Source: Desulfobulbus oligotrophicus (GTDB lineage: Bacteria > Desulfobacterota > Desulfobulbia > Desulfobulbales > Desulfobulbaceae). From it: a stretch of 64,000 bases of DNA. The notes beneath the pieces are model-generated. The model was not told the origin of the DNA. It saw only the letters and a list, made by a program, of their open reading frames with translations, and did no database searches. Below, in pieces: positions 46,728 to 54,927 of this stretch (the stretch's first letter is position 1; each line of letters begins with the position of its first letter). A program made the position numbers and the translations under genes. The stretch covers positions 353,501 to 417,500 of the forward strand of contig NZ_CP054140.1 of NCBI RefSeq assembly GCF_016446285.1, read 5' to 3'.

Positions 46728-46950
46728 CATTCCGCGACTGTCGTGGAGTCCATGTCTGGCGCATCAAGGATGATGGATTCTGCGACTACGGCCGCTGCGC
46801 GTCCTTCGCGCAGAATGACCGTTGCCGGGTGACAAGGTGATGTCTGAGCTAGGTTGATGTCATTCCGCGCAGAATGACCGTTGCAGGTGACGGGGGGGAT
46901 GTTTGAGTCATATTGATGTCATTCCGCGCGCAGTCGCGGAATCCAGTTGA
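46728..46950 (+). repeat. Gene-less palindromic units leading into the GIY-YIG island
   Basis: A P1 palindrome (46728-46751) is followed by a 23-bp spacer, the P2 palindrome (46775-46816) and a linker. Next is a shortened hybrid at 46861-46879, where the left arm of P1 (CATTCCGCG) is fused to the right arm of P2 (CAGAATGACC). Another linker leads to the P1 that opens the first GIY-YIG unit at 46921. Confidence 0.8.
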
Positions 46951-46965
46951 ATGCAGGAACGCCAC

Positions 46966-47340
46966 ATGGAAGATAAACATGCCTATACCTATATTCTTGC
47001 CAGCAAACGAAATGGAACACTTTACACCGGGGTGACCAGCAATCTGGAGCGCCGTATGTATGAACATAAAAACAAAACACACCCTGAAAGCTTCAGCGCA
47101 AAATATACTGTCAATCTACTGGTTTGGTACGAATCTGGAGAAGATATTCAGGCTGCCATCGAATTGGAGAAGAAAATTAAAAACAGAAGTAGAGCCTGGA
47201 AAATTGCTTTGATTGAGAAAAACAATCCTGATTGGAAAGATCTGAGTTTGGACTTTGTGGATTCTGCGACTACGGCCGCTGCGCGTCCTTCGTGCAGAAT
47301 GACTGGTGCAGGTGACAAGGTGATATCTGAGCCAGATTGA
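46966..47340 (+). CDS. GIY-YIG nuclease-domain protein, unit 1
   Basis: About 124 residues from the ATG after AGGAAC. GIY-YIG features: YTYILASKRNGTLYTGVTSNLERRMYEHKN (GIY as YIL, YIG as YTG), the Arg in ERR and the Glu in AIELEKKIKNRSRAWKIALIE. The domain ends about DWKDLSLD. The remaining about 30 residues (VDSATTAAARPSCRMTGAG...) are translated from palindrome P2. Single-domain GIY-YIG proteins can act as nicking or homing-type nucleases. The function here is unknown. Confidence 0.88.
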   Translation: MEDKHAYTYILASKRNGTLYTGVTSNLERRMYEHKNKTHPESFSAKYTVNLLVWYESGEDIQAAIELEKKIKNRSRAWKIALIEKNNPDWKDLSLDFVDSATTAAARPSCRMTGAGDKVISEPD

Positions 47341-47389
47341 TGTCATTCCGCGCGTAGTCGCGGAATCCAGTTTTATGCAGGGACGCCAT

Positions 47390-47740
47390 ATGGAAGATAA
47401 ACACGCCTATACCTATATTCTTGCCAGCAAACGAAATGGAACACTTTACACCGGGGTGACCAGCAATCTGGAGCGCCGTATGTATGAACATAAAAACAAA
47501 ACACACCCTGAAAGCTTCAGCGCAAAATATACTGTCAATCTACTGGTTTGGTACGAATCTGGAGAAGATATTCAGGCTGCCATCGAATTGGAGAAGAAAA
47601 TTAAAAACAGAAGTAGAGCCTGGAAAATTGCTTTGATTGAGAAAAACAATCCCGATTGGAAAGATCTGAGTTTGGATTGTATGGATTCTGCGACTACGGC
47701 CGCTGCGCGTCCTTCGCGCAGAATGACTGGTGCCGGGTGA
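47390..47740 (+). CDS. GIY-YIG nuclease-domain protein, unit 2
   Basis: 116 residues, nearly identical to unit 1; the differences seen are at the end (LDCMDSATT instead of LDFVDSATT) and silent changes such as AATCCC for AATCCT. The P2-encoded tail ends at TGAG. AGGGA precedes the start. Identical length and frame to unit 3, so the duplication is recent. Confidence 0.88.
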   Translation: MEDKHAYTYILASKRNGTLYTGVTSNLERRMYEHKNKTHPESFSAKYTVNLLVWYESGEDIQAAIELEKKIKNRSRAWKIALIEKNNPDWKDLSLDCMDSATTAAARPSRRMTGAG

Positions 47741-47816
47741 CGAGGGGTGATATCTGAGCCAGATTGATGTCATTCCGCGCGTAGTCGCGGAATCCAGTTT
47801 TATGCAGGGACGCCAT

Positions 47817-48167
47817 ATGGAAGATAAACACGCCTATACCTATATTCTTGCCAGCAAACGAAATGGAACACTTTACACCGGGGTGACCAGCAATCTGGAG
47901 CGCCGTATGTATGAACATAAAAACAAAACACACCCTGAAAGCTTCAGCGCAAAATATACTGTCAATCTACTGGTTTGGTACGAATCTGGAGAAGATATTC
48001 AGGCTGCCATCGAATTGGAGAAGAAAATTAAAAACAGAAGTAGAGCCTGGAAAATTGCTTTGATTGAGAAAAACAATCCCGATTGGAAAGATCTGAGTTT
48101 GGATTGTATGGATTCTGCGACTACGGCCGCTGCGCGTCCTTCGCGCAGAATGACTGGTGCCGGGTGA
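47817..48167 (+). CDS. GIY-YIG nuclease-domain protein, unit 3
   Basis: Same 116-residue protein as unit 2, with the same tail derived from palindrome P2. No frameshift. Its preservation as an intact frame in all three copies argues for selection or for very recent amplification. Confidence 0.88.
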   Translation: MEDKHAYTYILASKRNGTLYTGVTSNLERRMYEHKNKTHPESFSAKYTVNLLVWYESGEDIQAAIELEKKIKNRSRAWKIALIEKNNPDWKDLSLDCMDSATTAAARPSRRMTGAG

Positions 48168-48241
48168 CGAGGGGTGATATCTGAGCCAGATTGATGTCAT
48201 TCCGCGCGTAGTCGCGGAATCCAGTTGAATGCAGGAGCGTT

Positions 48242-48268
48242 ATATGGAAGATAAACATGCCTCCACCT
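48242..48268 (+). pseudogene. Truncated fourth GIY-YIG copy
   Basis: After the fourth P1, the start MEDKHAST is followed by a stop and unrelated sequence. It marks the broken right edge of the tandem array. Confidence 0.8.
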
Positions 48269-48400
48269 AAAGTCGCAGTTTGGCACGCGCTTTCAACCTC
48301 TGGCAAAGATGCTCCGCGCTGCAATATGGCCAGGTCCGGCACAAACCTGTTTCATCTGCATGCTCACCACCACTGAAACACCATAAACGATCACACCTCT

Positions 48401-48943
48401 ATGAAAACACCGATAAAAATTAAAAACTCCTGGAGCTACGGCCTGGTCTTTTTCTTCCTTCTTTTCATTATCAGTGCGGTATTTTTTGAGATCTGGGAAT
48501 TTTCCAATCTGCCCGTCCAGTTCTTCGGGGCAATGTTCGGCGTGGTCATCTCTGCGATCATCACCCTGTTTCTGCTGCAGGGTCAGTCCAGGCAGGAGAT
48601 GAAGAGAGAGGCCTTTGTCAAAATCTTTGAACAGAAGATCACAGTGTATTCCGAGTTTACCGAAAAGATGTGGGACATGCTCCACAATGAAAAAATAAAC
48701 GAAGAAGGGCTGCTTGACCTGCGTACAATCTGTTTCGACAAACTGGTTTTTTATCTGAACAACGAACAGATAAAAAACGTCCGCACCTATGTGGAAAAGA
48801 TAGACGAGAAAAACCTTGACGCCACACTGGAAGCCGTCAGTGAGATTACTGAACTGCTTCAGAATGACCTGAACACCGATGATGAAAAACAACATCTGGA
48901 ATCCGAAGAACTGGTGCTGTTGTTCAAGGCCTTTAACCGCTGA
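48401..48943 (+). CDS. Membrane protein of unknown function
   Basis: 180 residues. Two N-terminal membrane helices (YGLVFFFLLFIISAVFFEIW and FGAMFGVVISAIITLFLLQ) lead into a soluble helical domain of about 120 residues. The family was not recognised. It resembles the general layout of two-helix membrane sensors with a cytoplasmic coiled coil. It lies between the GIY-YIG array and the ABC genes on the opposite strand to the latter. Confidence 0.6.
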   Translation: MKTPIKIKNSWSYGLVFFFLLFIISAVFFEIWEFSNLPVQFFGAMFGVVISAIITLFLLQGQSRQEMKREAFVKIFEQKITVYSEFTEKMWDMLHNEKINEEGLLDLRTICFDKLVFYLNNEQIKNVRTYVEKIDEKNLDATLEAVSEITELLQNDLNTDDEKQHLESEELVLLFKAFNR

Positions 48944-48982
48944 TACTGTACCTGGAAAAGGTTGCCGCCGCACCTGAACTGT

Positions 48983-49735
48983 TCATTCTTCTTTTGTGTA
49001 CTCCTGCCGCAGACAGGCGCGCAGCTGTTCTTCCACCGGCAGCAGCTCCTCCCCGGAACGTCTTCTCGGCCGGGCCACGGTCACCGGGATATCGAGCAGA
49101 ACACCCCTTTGCCCCAAAAGGATGATGCGATCACCCAGATAAGCAGCCTCAGCCACACTGTGGGTCACGTAGAGAATCGTCTGTCCGGCATGGGCATGCA
49201 CGCGCAGCAACTCATCCTGCATCCGTTCCCGACTGTGGGCATCCAGGGCACTGAAGGGCTCATCCATCAGCAGCACCCGCGAAGCCAGCGCCAATACCCG
49301 GGCAATGGCCACCCGCTGCCGCATCCCACCGGACAGCCCACAGGGATATTGGTGGGCCTGGTCTGCCAATCCCATAAATGCGAGGTATTCGCTGGTCGTC
49401 TCTTTAAGCTGTTGCCCCCGGACTCCCCGCTGTTTCAGGGCAAAGGCAACATTGCCATAGGCGGTCAGCCAGGGGAAAAGCGTGGCATCCTGAAAAACAA
49501 CACCACACTCCGGTCCCGGCCCCTGGACAGGGTTGCCTTCAAACAGTACGCTGCCTGAAGCCGGAAACACAAATCCCGCCGCCAGATTCAGCAGGGTGGT
49601 CTTACCGCAGCCGGACGCGCCCAGCACACAGACCAGTTCACCCGCTGCAATGTGCAGATCAAGACCAGCAAAGACCGGCACCACAGACCTGTCTTTTTGT
49701 GTATAGGATTTACAGACCCGGACAAAGCGGATCAT
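48983..49735 (-). CDS. ABC transporter ATPase, SsuB/TauB type
   Basis: 250 residues with Walker A GASGCGKTTLL (about 40), signature LSGGMRQRVAIARVLAL (about 135), Walker B VLLMDEPFSALD (about 155) and H-loop VTHSVAEAAYL. Energises the permease encoded just upstream; their genes overlap by 4 bp. Confidence 0.95.
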   Translation of the reverse strand: MIRFVRVCKSYTQKDRSVVPVFAGLDLHIAAGELVCVLGASGCGKTTLLNLAAGFVFPASGSVLFEGNPVQGPGPECGVVFQDATLFPWLTAYGNVAFALKQRGVRGQQLKETTSEYLAFMGLADQAHQYPCGLSGGMRQRVAIARVLALASRVLLMDEPFSALDAHSRERMQDELLRVHAHAGQTILYVTHSVAEAAYLGDRIILLGQRGVLLDIPVTVARPRRRSGEELLPVEEQLRACLRQEYTKEE

Positions 49736-50529
49736 GATCTTTCCAGGGTCGCTGTCCAGCGTGCAGTGGTCTTCTGCTCCAAAGGATACAGAACAAGCCG
49801 TTCCGCCACAAGACCAATGGCACAGATCACCCCGATACAGGCAAAGGCCGCCGGATAGTCAAGGGACCAGCGAGCCTGAATAATGGAATAGCCCAGGCCC
49901 GTGCCTGTACCGACCACCATTTCCGCAGCAACCAGGACCCGCCATCCGGTACCCAGGCCAATGCGCAGACCGCTGATGATCGAGGGCAGAGCAGCGGGAA
50001 GCAGGACCTGAAAAAAGAGCGTCCAGTGGCCCGCACCCATCATCTGAGCGGCACGGATAAGATACACATCCACCCCTCTGATCCCATGGGCAACGCTGAT
50101 GGCAATGGGCGCAAAGGAGGCCACCGCAATCATGAACACGGTTGCCGGCTCTCCGATACCAAAGAGCAAAATGGCCACCGGAATCCAGGCCAGCCCCGGA
50201 ATCATCAGCAAAACCTGCGGAATACCAGTGGTGATTGTGGCAAACCAAGGGACGCCGCCAGCCAGAAGACCGAAGCTGACACCGGAAACCGCTGCAATAC
50301 TGAAGCCCGCCAGCCACCGTTGCAGGCTTTCCTGAATATGAAGCCACAGGGTACTGCCGGCCAGCGGCGCACTGTTGAGCAGTGCCCACAGGCGCTCACC
50401 GGTCTGCCGGGCAGTCGGGAAATCCACTCCCCGAAAGGCGTGCACCCCCCACGCGATCAGGGACCACACCGCCAACACAGCAAGAATCGGTATCAACCGG
50501 CGCAAACAGAGCTGTAGAAAATACGGCAT
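49732..50529 (-). CDS. ABC transporter permease, SsuC/TauC type
   Basis: About 265 residues from ATG 50529 (50571 is an alternative). About six membrane helices; the EAA loop region AAQMMGAGHWTLFFQVLLPAALPSIISGLRIGLGTGWRVLVAAEM is typical. Pairs with the ATPase and, by family, with the NMT1/SsuA-type binding protein at 45458-46405. Confidence 0.93.
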   Translation of the reverse strand: MPYFLQLCLRRLIPILAVLAVWSLIAWGVHAFRGVDFPTARQTGERLWALLNSAPLAGSTLWLHIQESLQRWLAGFSIAAVSGVSFGLLAGGVPWFATITTGIPQVLLMIPGLAWIPVAILLFGIGEPATVFMIAVASFAPIAISVAHGIRGVDVYLIRAAQMMGAGHWTLFFQVLLPAALPSIISGLRIGLGTGWRVLVAAEMVVGTGTGLGYSIIQARWSLDYPAAFACIGVICAIGLVAERLVLYPLEQKTTARWTATLERS

Positions 50530-50661
50530 AATGCTCTCAACACCTCTCTGGGCTGAAGGAGTATCCATCACAGCCGCAACGTGGCCAGGAAGACCAGTCT
50601 GCCGGTCTGCTCAATTCCGTCCTGGAGACCCGATCTCCGCTGCCTGGCGAACGTCTCCGAC

Positions 50662-50735
50662 CTATTGGGTCAACTGATCAGCCTGCTGCACCCAGCCGCC
50701 GCCCATGGCCTTATACACGGTAATCAGAGCCGGCT
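50662..50735 (-). pseudogene. C-terminal fragment of a NodT-family outer-membrane efflux protein
   Basis: The minus strand reads ALITVYKAMGGGWVQQADQL and two more residues before a stop at 50662-50664. That is the typical extreme C-terminus of NodT/OprM-type efflux lipoproteins. Upstream of it the sequence breaks off at the repeat array. It pairs with the N-terminal piece at 51490-51625. Confidence 0.65.
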
Positions 50736-50756
50736 ATCTTTCCGGCCGTGAAAATT

Positions 50757-51490
50757 GGCGCAGGCGTGTTTATCTTCCATGTGGCGTTCCTGCATTCAAC
50801 TGGATTCCGCGGCTACGCGCGGAATGACATCAATCTGACTCAGACATCCCCCCGTCACCGACAACAGTCATTCTGCGCGAAGGACGCACAGCGGCCGTAG
50901 TCGCTGAATCCATCATCCTTGATGCGCCAAACATGGACTCTGCAACTGCACACGGAATGACATCAACCTGACTCAAACATCACCCCTCGTCACCGACAAC
51001 AGTCATTCTGCGCGAAGGACGCACAGCGGCCGTAGTCGCAGAATCCATCATCCTTGATGCGCCAAACATGGATTCCGCGGCTACGCGCGGAATGACATCA
51101 ATTTGGCTCATACATCCCCCCCGTCACCGGCACCAGTCATTCTGCGCGAAGGACGCTCAGCGGCCGTAGTCGCAAAATCCATCATCCTTGATGCGCCAAA
51201 CATGGATTCCGCAACTGCACACGGAATGACATCAACCTAAATCAGACATCACCCCTCGTCACCGACAACAGTCATTCTGCGCGAAGGACGCACAGCGGCC
51301 GTAGTCGCAGAATCCATCATCCTTGATGCGCCAAACATGGATTCCGCGGCTACGCGCGGAATGACATCAACCTAAATCAGACATTCCCCCCGTCACCGAC
51401 AACAGTCATTCTGCGCGAAGGACGCTCAGCGGCCGTAGTCGCAGAATCCATCATCCTTGATGCGCCAGACATGGACTCCGTGACTGCACT
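50757..51490 (-). repeat. Array of five gene-less palindromic units, inverted relative to the GIY-YIG island
   Basis: Five P2 palindromes (start at about 50869, 51004, 51138, 51273, 51407) alternate with P1 palindromes. The repeat period is 134-135 bp. P1 alternates between two versions, GGCTACGCGCGG and CAACTGCACACGG, so the true period is a 269-bp dimer. The left end (50757-50801) is the start of a GIY-YIG copy (MEDKHAC) cut off after seven codons. In each unit a 25-bp spacer replaces the gene. Confidence 0.88.
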
Positions 51491-51625
51491 AACCGAACGA
51501 TACACCAGGGGAAAAAAATCAACCCGCACAATACCATACTGGCCGGAAAACTCCTCAATCCGTGCCGTGGCAACCAGATCAACCAGCACCGGATCGTTGA
51601 ACTGGAGCCACCATCTGCTGTCGGC
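51490..51625 (-). pseudogene. N-terminal fragment of the NodT-family efflux protein
   Basis: The minus strand reads RWWLQFNDPVLVDLVATARI, then EEFSGQYGIVRVDFFPLV. The WW-F-DP-L-L pattern and the ARxEExxxQxG helix are standard in NodT/OprM proteins. A TAG lies just before it and the frame runs into the repeat array, so it is dead. The upper part of the gene is not recognisable. Confidence 0.6.
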
Positions 51626-51639
51626 CTACTCCCTGCGCT

Positions 51640-52207
51640 CACTGGTGGCAACAATCTGCACGCCACCATTACCTAACTACCTGGATTGCATGCGTATTCT
51701 ACGCGCATCTTTTTCATCCTTTGCCCTGCCGACCGTTTTTCTCTGCAAAACTTTTTATAAAAGAATTGTATTCAACGCCCAATCATATTAGATGTTTTCG
51801 TTTTAAAGTATGGCCTTTAAACATCTGAATACGCGATCACTCACAAAAATGAAACGCAGTATCGTACCAGAATAGTCTGTTGACCACTGGTCTCGTCAGC
51901 AGAAGGTCGCACCCCGCACGTGCCCGCGTTCCCATTCTTCTACAGCAATCAAGCCGCCGGCACAGGTAACACCGTTCCCTGTCAGTACGACCAGCCTGCC
52001 CCGGGCAGCACAGATTGCACACAACACGAAATACAAGAAATGACTTCAAGTTACAAAAACGAAATCAAGATCGCCCACCCCCTCCTGTCTGCTGCTCAAC
52101 AACCCCCGGAAAAACCACCGCTCAACAAATCGAGTCTTTTGGCACACCGAATGCATAAGTGGAAACCATGGCACTCGTTTTATACAACCATTGGTAAGGT
52201 GAATATT
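51640..52207 (+). other. 568-bp stretch upstream of the PKD protein, no gene seen
   Basis: The reading frame of the PKD protein is open back to 51920, but that part lacks any domain and precedes the signal peptide. A 106-codon frame (51471-51791) overlaps the efflux fragment and is not supported. The promoter for the secreted protein should lie here. Confidence 0.45.
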
Positions 52208-54706
52208 ATGCATCGTGTTCTGGTCTCTTTTCTACTAACCCTCTTCTTTTGCATGCCCACCTGGGCATTTGCAGACAGCACCCACTCGATCCGCGCCGAA
52301 TGGTCGCGGTACTCCGCGCCGACAGGATTGACAGTTGCCGGATTTAATCTCTACCAGGATGGAGAGCTGGCCTGTCAGACACAAGGTTCTCGCGCCACGT
52401 CACTTGACTGCACAGTGTCGTTAAAAAACGACAGTCCCCAGTTCACACTGACAGCGGCATTTACAAACGGCACTGAAAGCTCTCATTCAGCACCGTTTGC
52501 CTTTACACCACCGTCCATTACACCGGTTGGCGAAACAGCAACCATTCGTGCACAATGGACAAGATACACCGCACCCAGCGGGTACACCACATCGGGCTAC
52601 AACCTGTATATGGAAGGCGTTCTGGCCTGTCAGACACAAAGTACACGGGCCACTTCACTCGACTGCACAGTGTCGCTTCCAGCCGACAGGACCAGCTTCA
52701 CGCTGACAGCTGCTTTTACAAACGGTGCTGAAAGCGCCCACTCAGAGCCATTTACGTACACAAAACCAAACAGCAAGCAACCGCCGACCGCTGCAATCAC
52801 CGCCTCGGCAAACAGCGGCACAGCTCCTGTCAGCATCACCTTTAACGGGTCGGGTTCGACAGCAGGCAGCAGTGCTATCACCTCGTATAGCTGGAACTTT
52901 GGCGATGGTGCCACTGCCTCTGGATCAACTGCTTCCCACGAGTACACCGCAGCAGGAACCTACACCACCACACTGACAGTCACCGACCAGGCCGGATTAA
53001 CCAACCTGACAAGCACAACCGTCGTAGTGTCAGCACCAAGCAACACCACCACACTGAACGCCGTGATCAGCACCTCCGGCAACAGCGGCCAGGCACCGCT
53101 CACTGTTTCCTTCAACGGCTCAAGCTCAACAGCAGCCACCGGCAACACCATCAGCTCCTACAGCTGGGATTTTGGTGACGGGACAACCGCCACCGGTGCA
53201 ACCGCCTCCCATGCCTACACCTCGGCAGGAACCTATACCGCCACCCTGACCATTACCGACAACAGAAGGCGGACAAACTCAACCACCACCACCATTGTGG
53301 TCTCTGCTCCTGCTAATACCAATAACAGTACGCTTGCTGCTGTTATCAGTACCTCTTCCGCTGTCGGTCCGGCACCGCTCACCGTTTCCTTCGACGGCTC
53401 GGCATCAACGGCGGCATCCGGCAACAGCATCAGGTCCTACAGCTGGGATTTCGGCGACGGCACAACCGCCTCCGGCGCATCTACCTCCCATGCCTACACC
53501 TCGGCAGGAACCTATACCGCCACCCTGACCATTACCGATAACAGAAGACGGACACATTCAACCAGCACACCCATTGTGGTCTCTGCTCCGGCCAACACTA
53601 ACAAGGCACCCTCTGCTGTGGTAACCGCCACACCAACCACCGGTACCTTGCCGTTGACCGTTACCTTTGACGGCTCGGGCTCCAGTGATTCCGATGGTCG
53701 CATAACCAGCTACATCTGGGATTTCGGCAACGGCAGCACAGCCTCCGGTGCCAACAACTCCCATACCTACACTGCAGCCGGCACCTATACCGCCAGCTTG
53801 ACAGTCACCGACAACAACGGTGCACGTCATACAGCCAACACCACCATCGTGGTTGAAGAAGAACTGCTGACAGCGGATATCAACCTGGAGGCAGGTGAGG
53901 TTGAAGTGACCAACAACTGGGTATTCGTACGGTTTACCAACACCTTCAACAACCCCATTGTTATAGCCGGGCCACCCAGCATCAACGATGCCGATCCCAC
54001 CACCGTACGTATCCGTAACGTCAGCAAAACCGGTTTCCAGATCAGAATGGCCGAGTGGGATTACCTGGATGGTGAGCATTACAGCGAAACCGTGCGCTAC
54101 CTGGTAATGGAAAAAGGACGCTCCACCCTGAGCGACGGCACCATCATTGAAGCAGGCAGTTTTGCCGGTACCAGCAAGTCTAAGAACGTGTCTTTTACCA
54201 GCAGGTTCAACAAAACGCCTGTGGTTGTGACCACTGTGGCCACGGAAAATGGAACCAACGCCATCAGCGGCCGGATCAACAACATCACCCAGCAACGCTT
54301 CAGCTACTACTTCCAGGAGCAGGAGAAGAACAGCAGTACCCATGTCAATGAAACCGTACACTATATTGCCTGGGAACCCGGCCAGGGCACGGTTGGCTCC
54401 ATGCGCTTTGAAGTCGGCACCACCGGTAACGTTGTGACGAACGCCTGGTACACGCACAATCATCAGAGTTCCTTTGGCCAGGCACCGTTCCTCCTGGCTG
54501 ATATGCAAACAACCAACGATACCGACACTGCAGCCCTGCGTGTGCGCAACACCACAGCAAACAGCTTTGGTATCAAGGTTGAAGAAGAACGGTCCAGGGA
54601 TTACGAAGTAAGCCATGGTGCCGAAACAGTCGGATACATCGCAATCGGGCAGGCACAAACCGCCTCCAGCGGAACGTCCTCAGGCGGACGTTCAGGACGT
54701 AGATAA
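52208..54706 (+). CDS. Secreted PKD-repeat protein with lectin-like C-terminus
   Basis: About 832 residues from ATG 52208 (AAGGTG upstream), with signal LVSFLLTLFFCMPTWAFA. Two FnIII-like repeats start SIRAEWSRYSAPTGL and TIRAQWTRYTAPSGY. Four PKD domains follow, each with a YSWDFGDG-type or YIWDFGNG motif. A C-terminal region of three repeats has ETVRYLVMEKG, ETVHYIAWEPG and ETVGYIAIGQ, resembling H-type lectin folds. Probably an adhesin or polysaccharide-binding matrix protein. No sorting signal is seen. Confidence 0.82.
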   Translation: MHRVLVSFLLTLFFCMPTWAFADSTHSIRAEWSRYSAPTGLTVAGFNLYQDGELACQTQGSRATSLDCTVSLKNDSPQFTLTAAFTNGTESSHSAPFAFTPPSITPVGETATIRAQWTRYTAPSGYTTSGYNLYMEGVLACQTQSTRATSLDCTVSLPADRTSFTLTAAFTNGAESAHSEPFTYTKPNSKQPPTAAITASANSGTAPVSITFNGSGSTAGSSAITSYSWNFGDGATASGSTASHEYTAAGTYTTTLTVTDQAGLTNLTSTTVVVSAPSNTTTLNAVISTSGNSGQAPLTVSFNGSSSTAATGNTISSYSWDFGDGTTATGATASHAYTSAGTYTATLTITDNRRRTNSTTTTIVVSAPANTNNSTLAAVISTSSAVGPAPLTVSFDGSASTAASGNSIRSYSWDFGDGTTASGASTSHAYTSAGTYTATLTITDNRRRTHSTSTPIVVSAPANTNKAPSAVVTATPTTGTLPLTVTFDGSGSSDSDGRITSYIWDFGNGSTASGANNSHTYTAAGTYTASLTVTDNNGARHTANTTIVVEEELLTADINLEAGEVEVTNNWVFVRFTNTFNNPIVIAGPPSINDADPTTVRIRNVSKTGFQIRMAEWDYLDGEHYSETVRYLVMEKGRSTLSDGTIIEAGSFAGTSKSKNVSFTSRFNKTPVVVTTVATENGTNAISGRINNITQQRFSYYFQEQEKNSSTHVNETVHYIAWEPGQGTVGSMRFEVGTTGNVVTNAWYTHNHQSSFGQAPFLLADMQTTNDTDTAALRVRNTTANSFGIKVEEERSRDYEVSHGAETVGYIAIGQAQTASSGTSSGGRSGRR

Positions 54707-54722
54707 AAGAAGCTTCTGTTGC

Positions 54723-54759
54723 CATGGTAAGGTTGTGGTACACGAACAACCTTACCATG
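54723..54759. terminator. Perfect 14-bp hairpin after the PKD gene
   Basis: CATGGTAAGGTTGT and its exact complement flank a 9-bp loop, 17 bp after the stop codon. No T-run follows, so it may be a weak terminator or an mRNA 3'-end stabiliser. Confidence 0.5.
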
Positions 54760-54927
54760 CACAGCGAAACTCATCCAAACCATCAACTTTCTTAATATCT
54801 CGTCGGCTGGTTGCTTACCTAAACAAAGATACATGCGGCTATCCATATATCGTTCCATTGGAATCAAGACTCAACGTTACAAACGTATATCCAAATGGAT
54901 GCAAGAAGATCCCGAAAAGGTGAAATC

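Larger units (their letters stand above)
46921..48240 (+). repeat. Tandem 427-bp units, each P1 palindrome - GIY-YIG gene - P2 palindrome
   Basis: P1 (ATTCCGCG arms around a 6-bp loop) starts at 46921, 47345, 47772 and 48199, giving periods of 424, 427 and 427 bp. P2 (ATTCTGCG/CGCAGAAT arms, 40 bp overall) follows each gene at about 47261, 47685 and 48112. Units 2 and 3 look identical base for base over nearly their whole length. The fourth P1 is followed by a start codon and a frame that dies after 8 codons. Confidence 0.92.

Noticed and set aside
48293-48973. 226-residue minus-strand protein
   Set aside because: Shadow frame of the two-helix membrane protein on the other strand, which has clear transmembrane segments.
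50757-51490. CRISPR array
   Set aside because: The segments between palindromes are themselves conserved in every unit, and no cas gene is present.
51471-51791. 106-residue plus-strand protein
   Set aside because: It is antisense to the NodT-type fragment and begins inside the repeat array.
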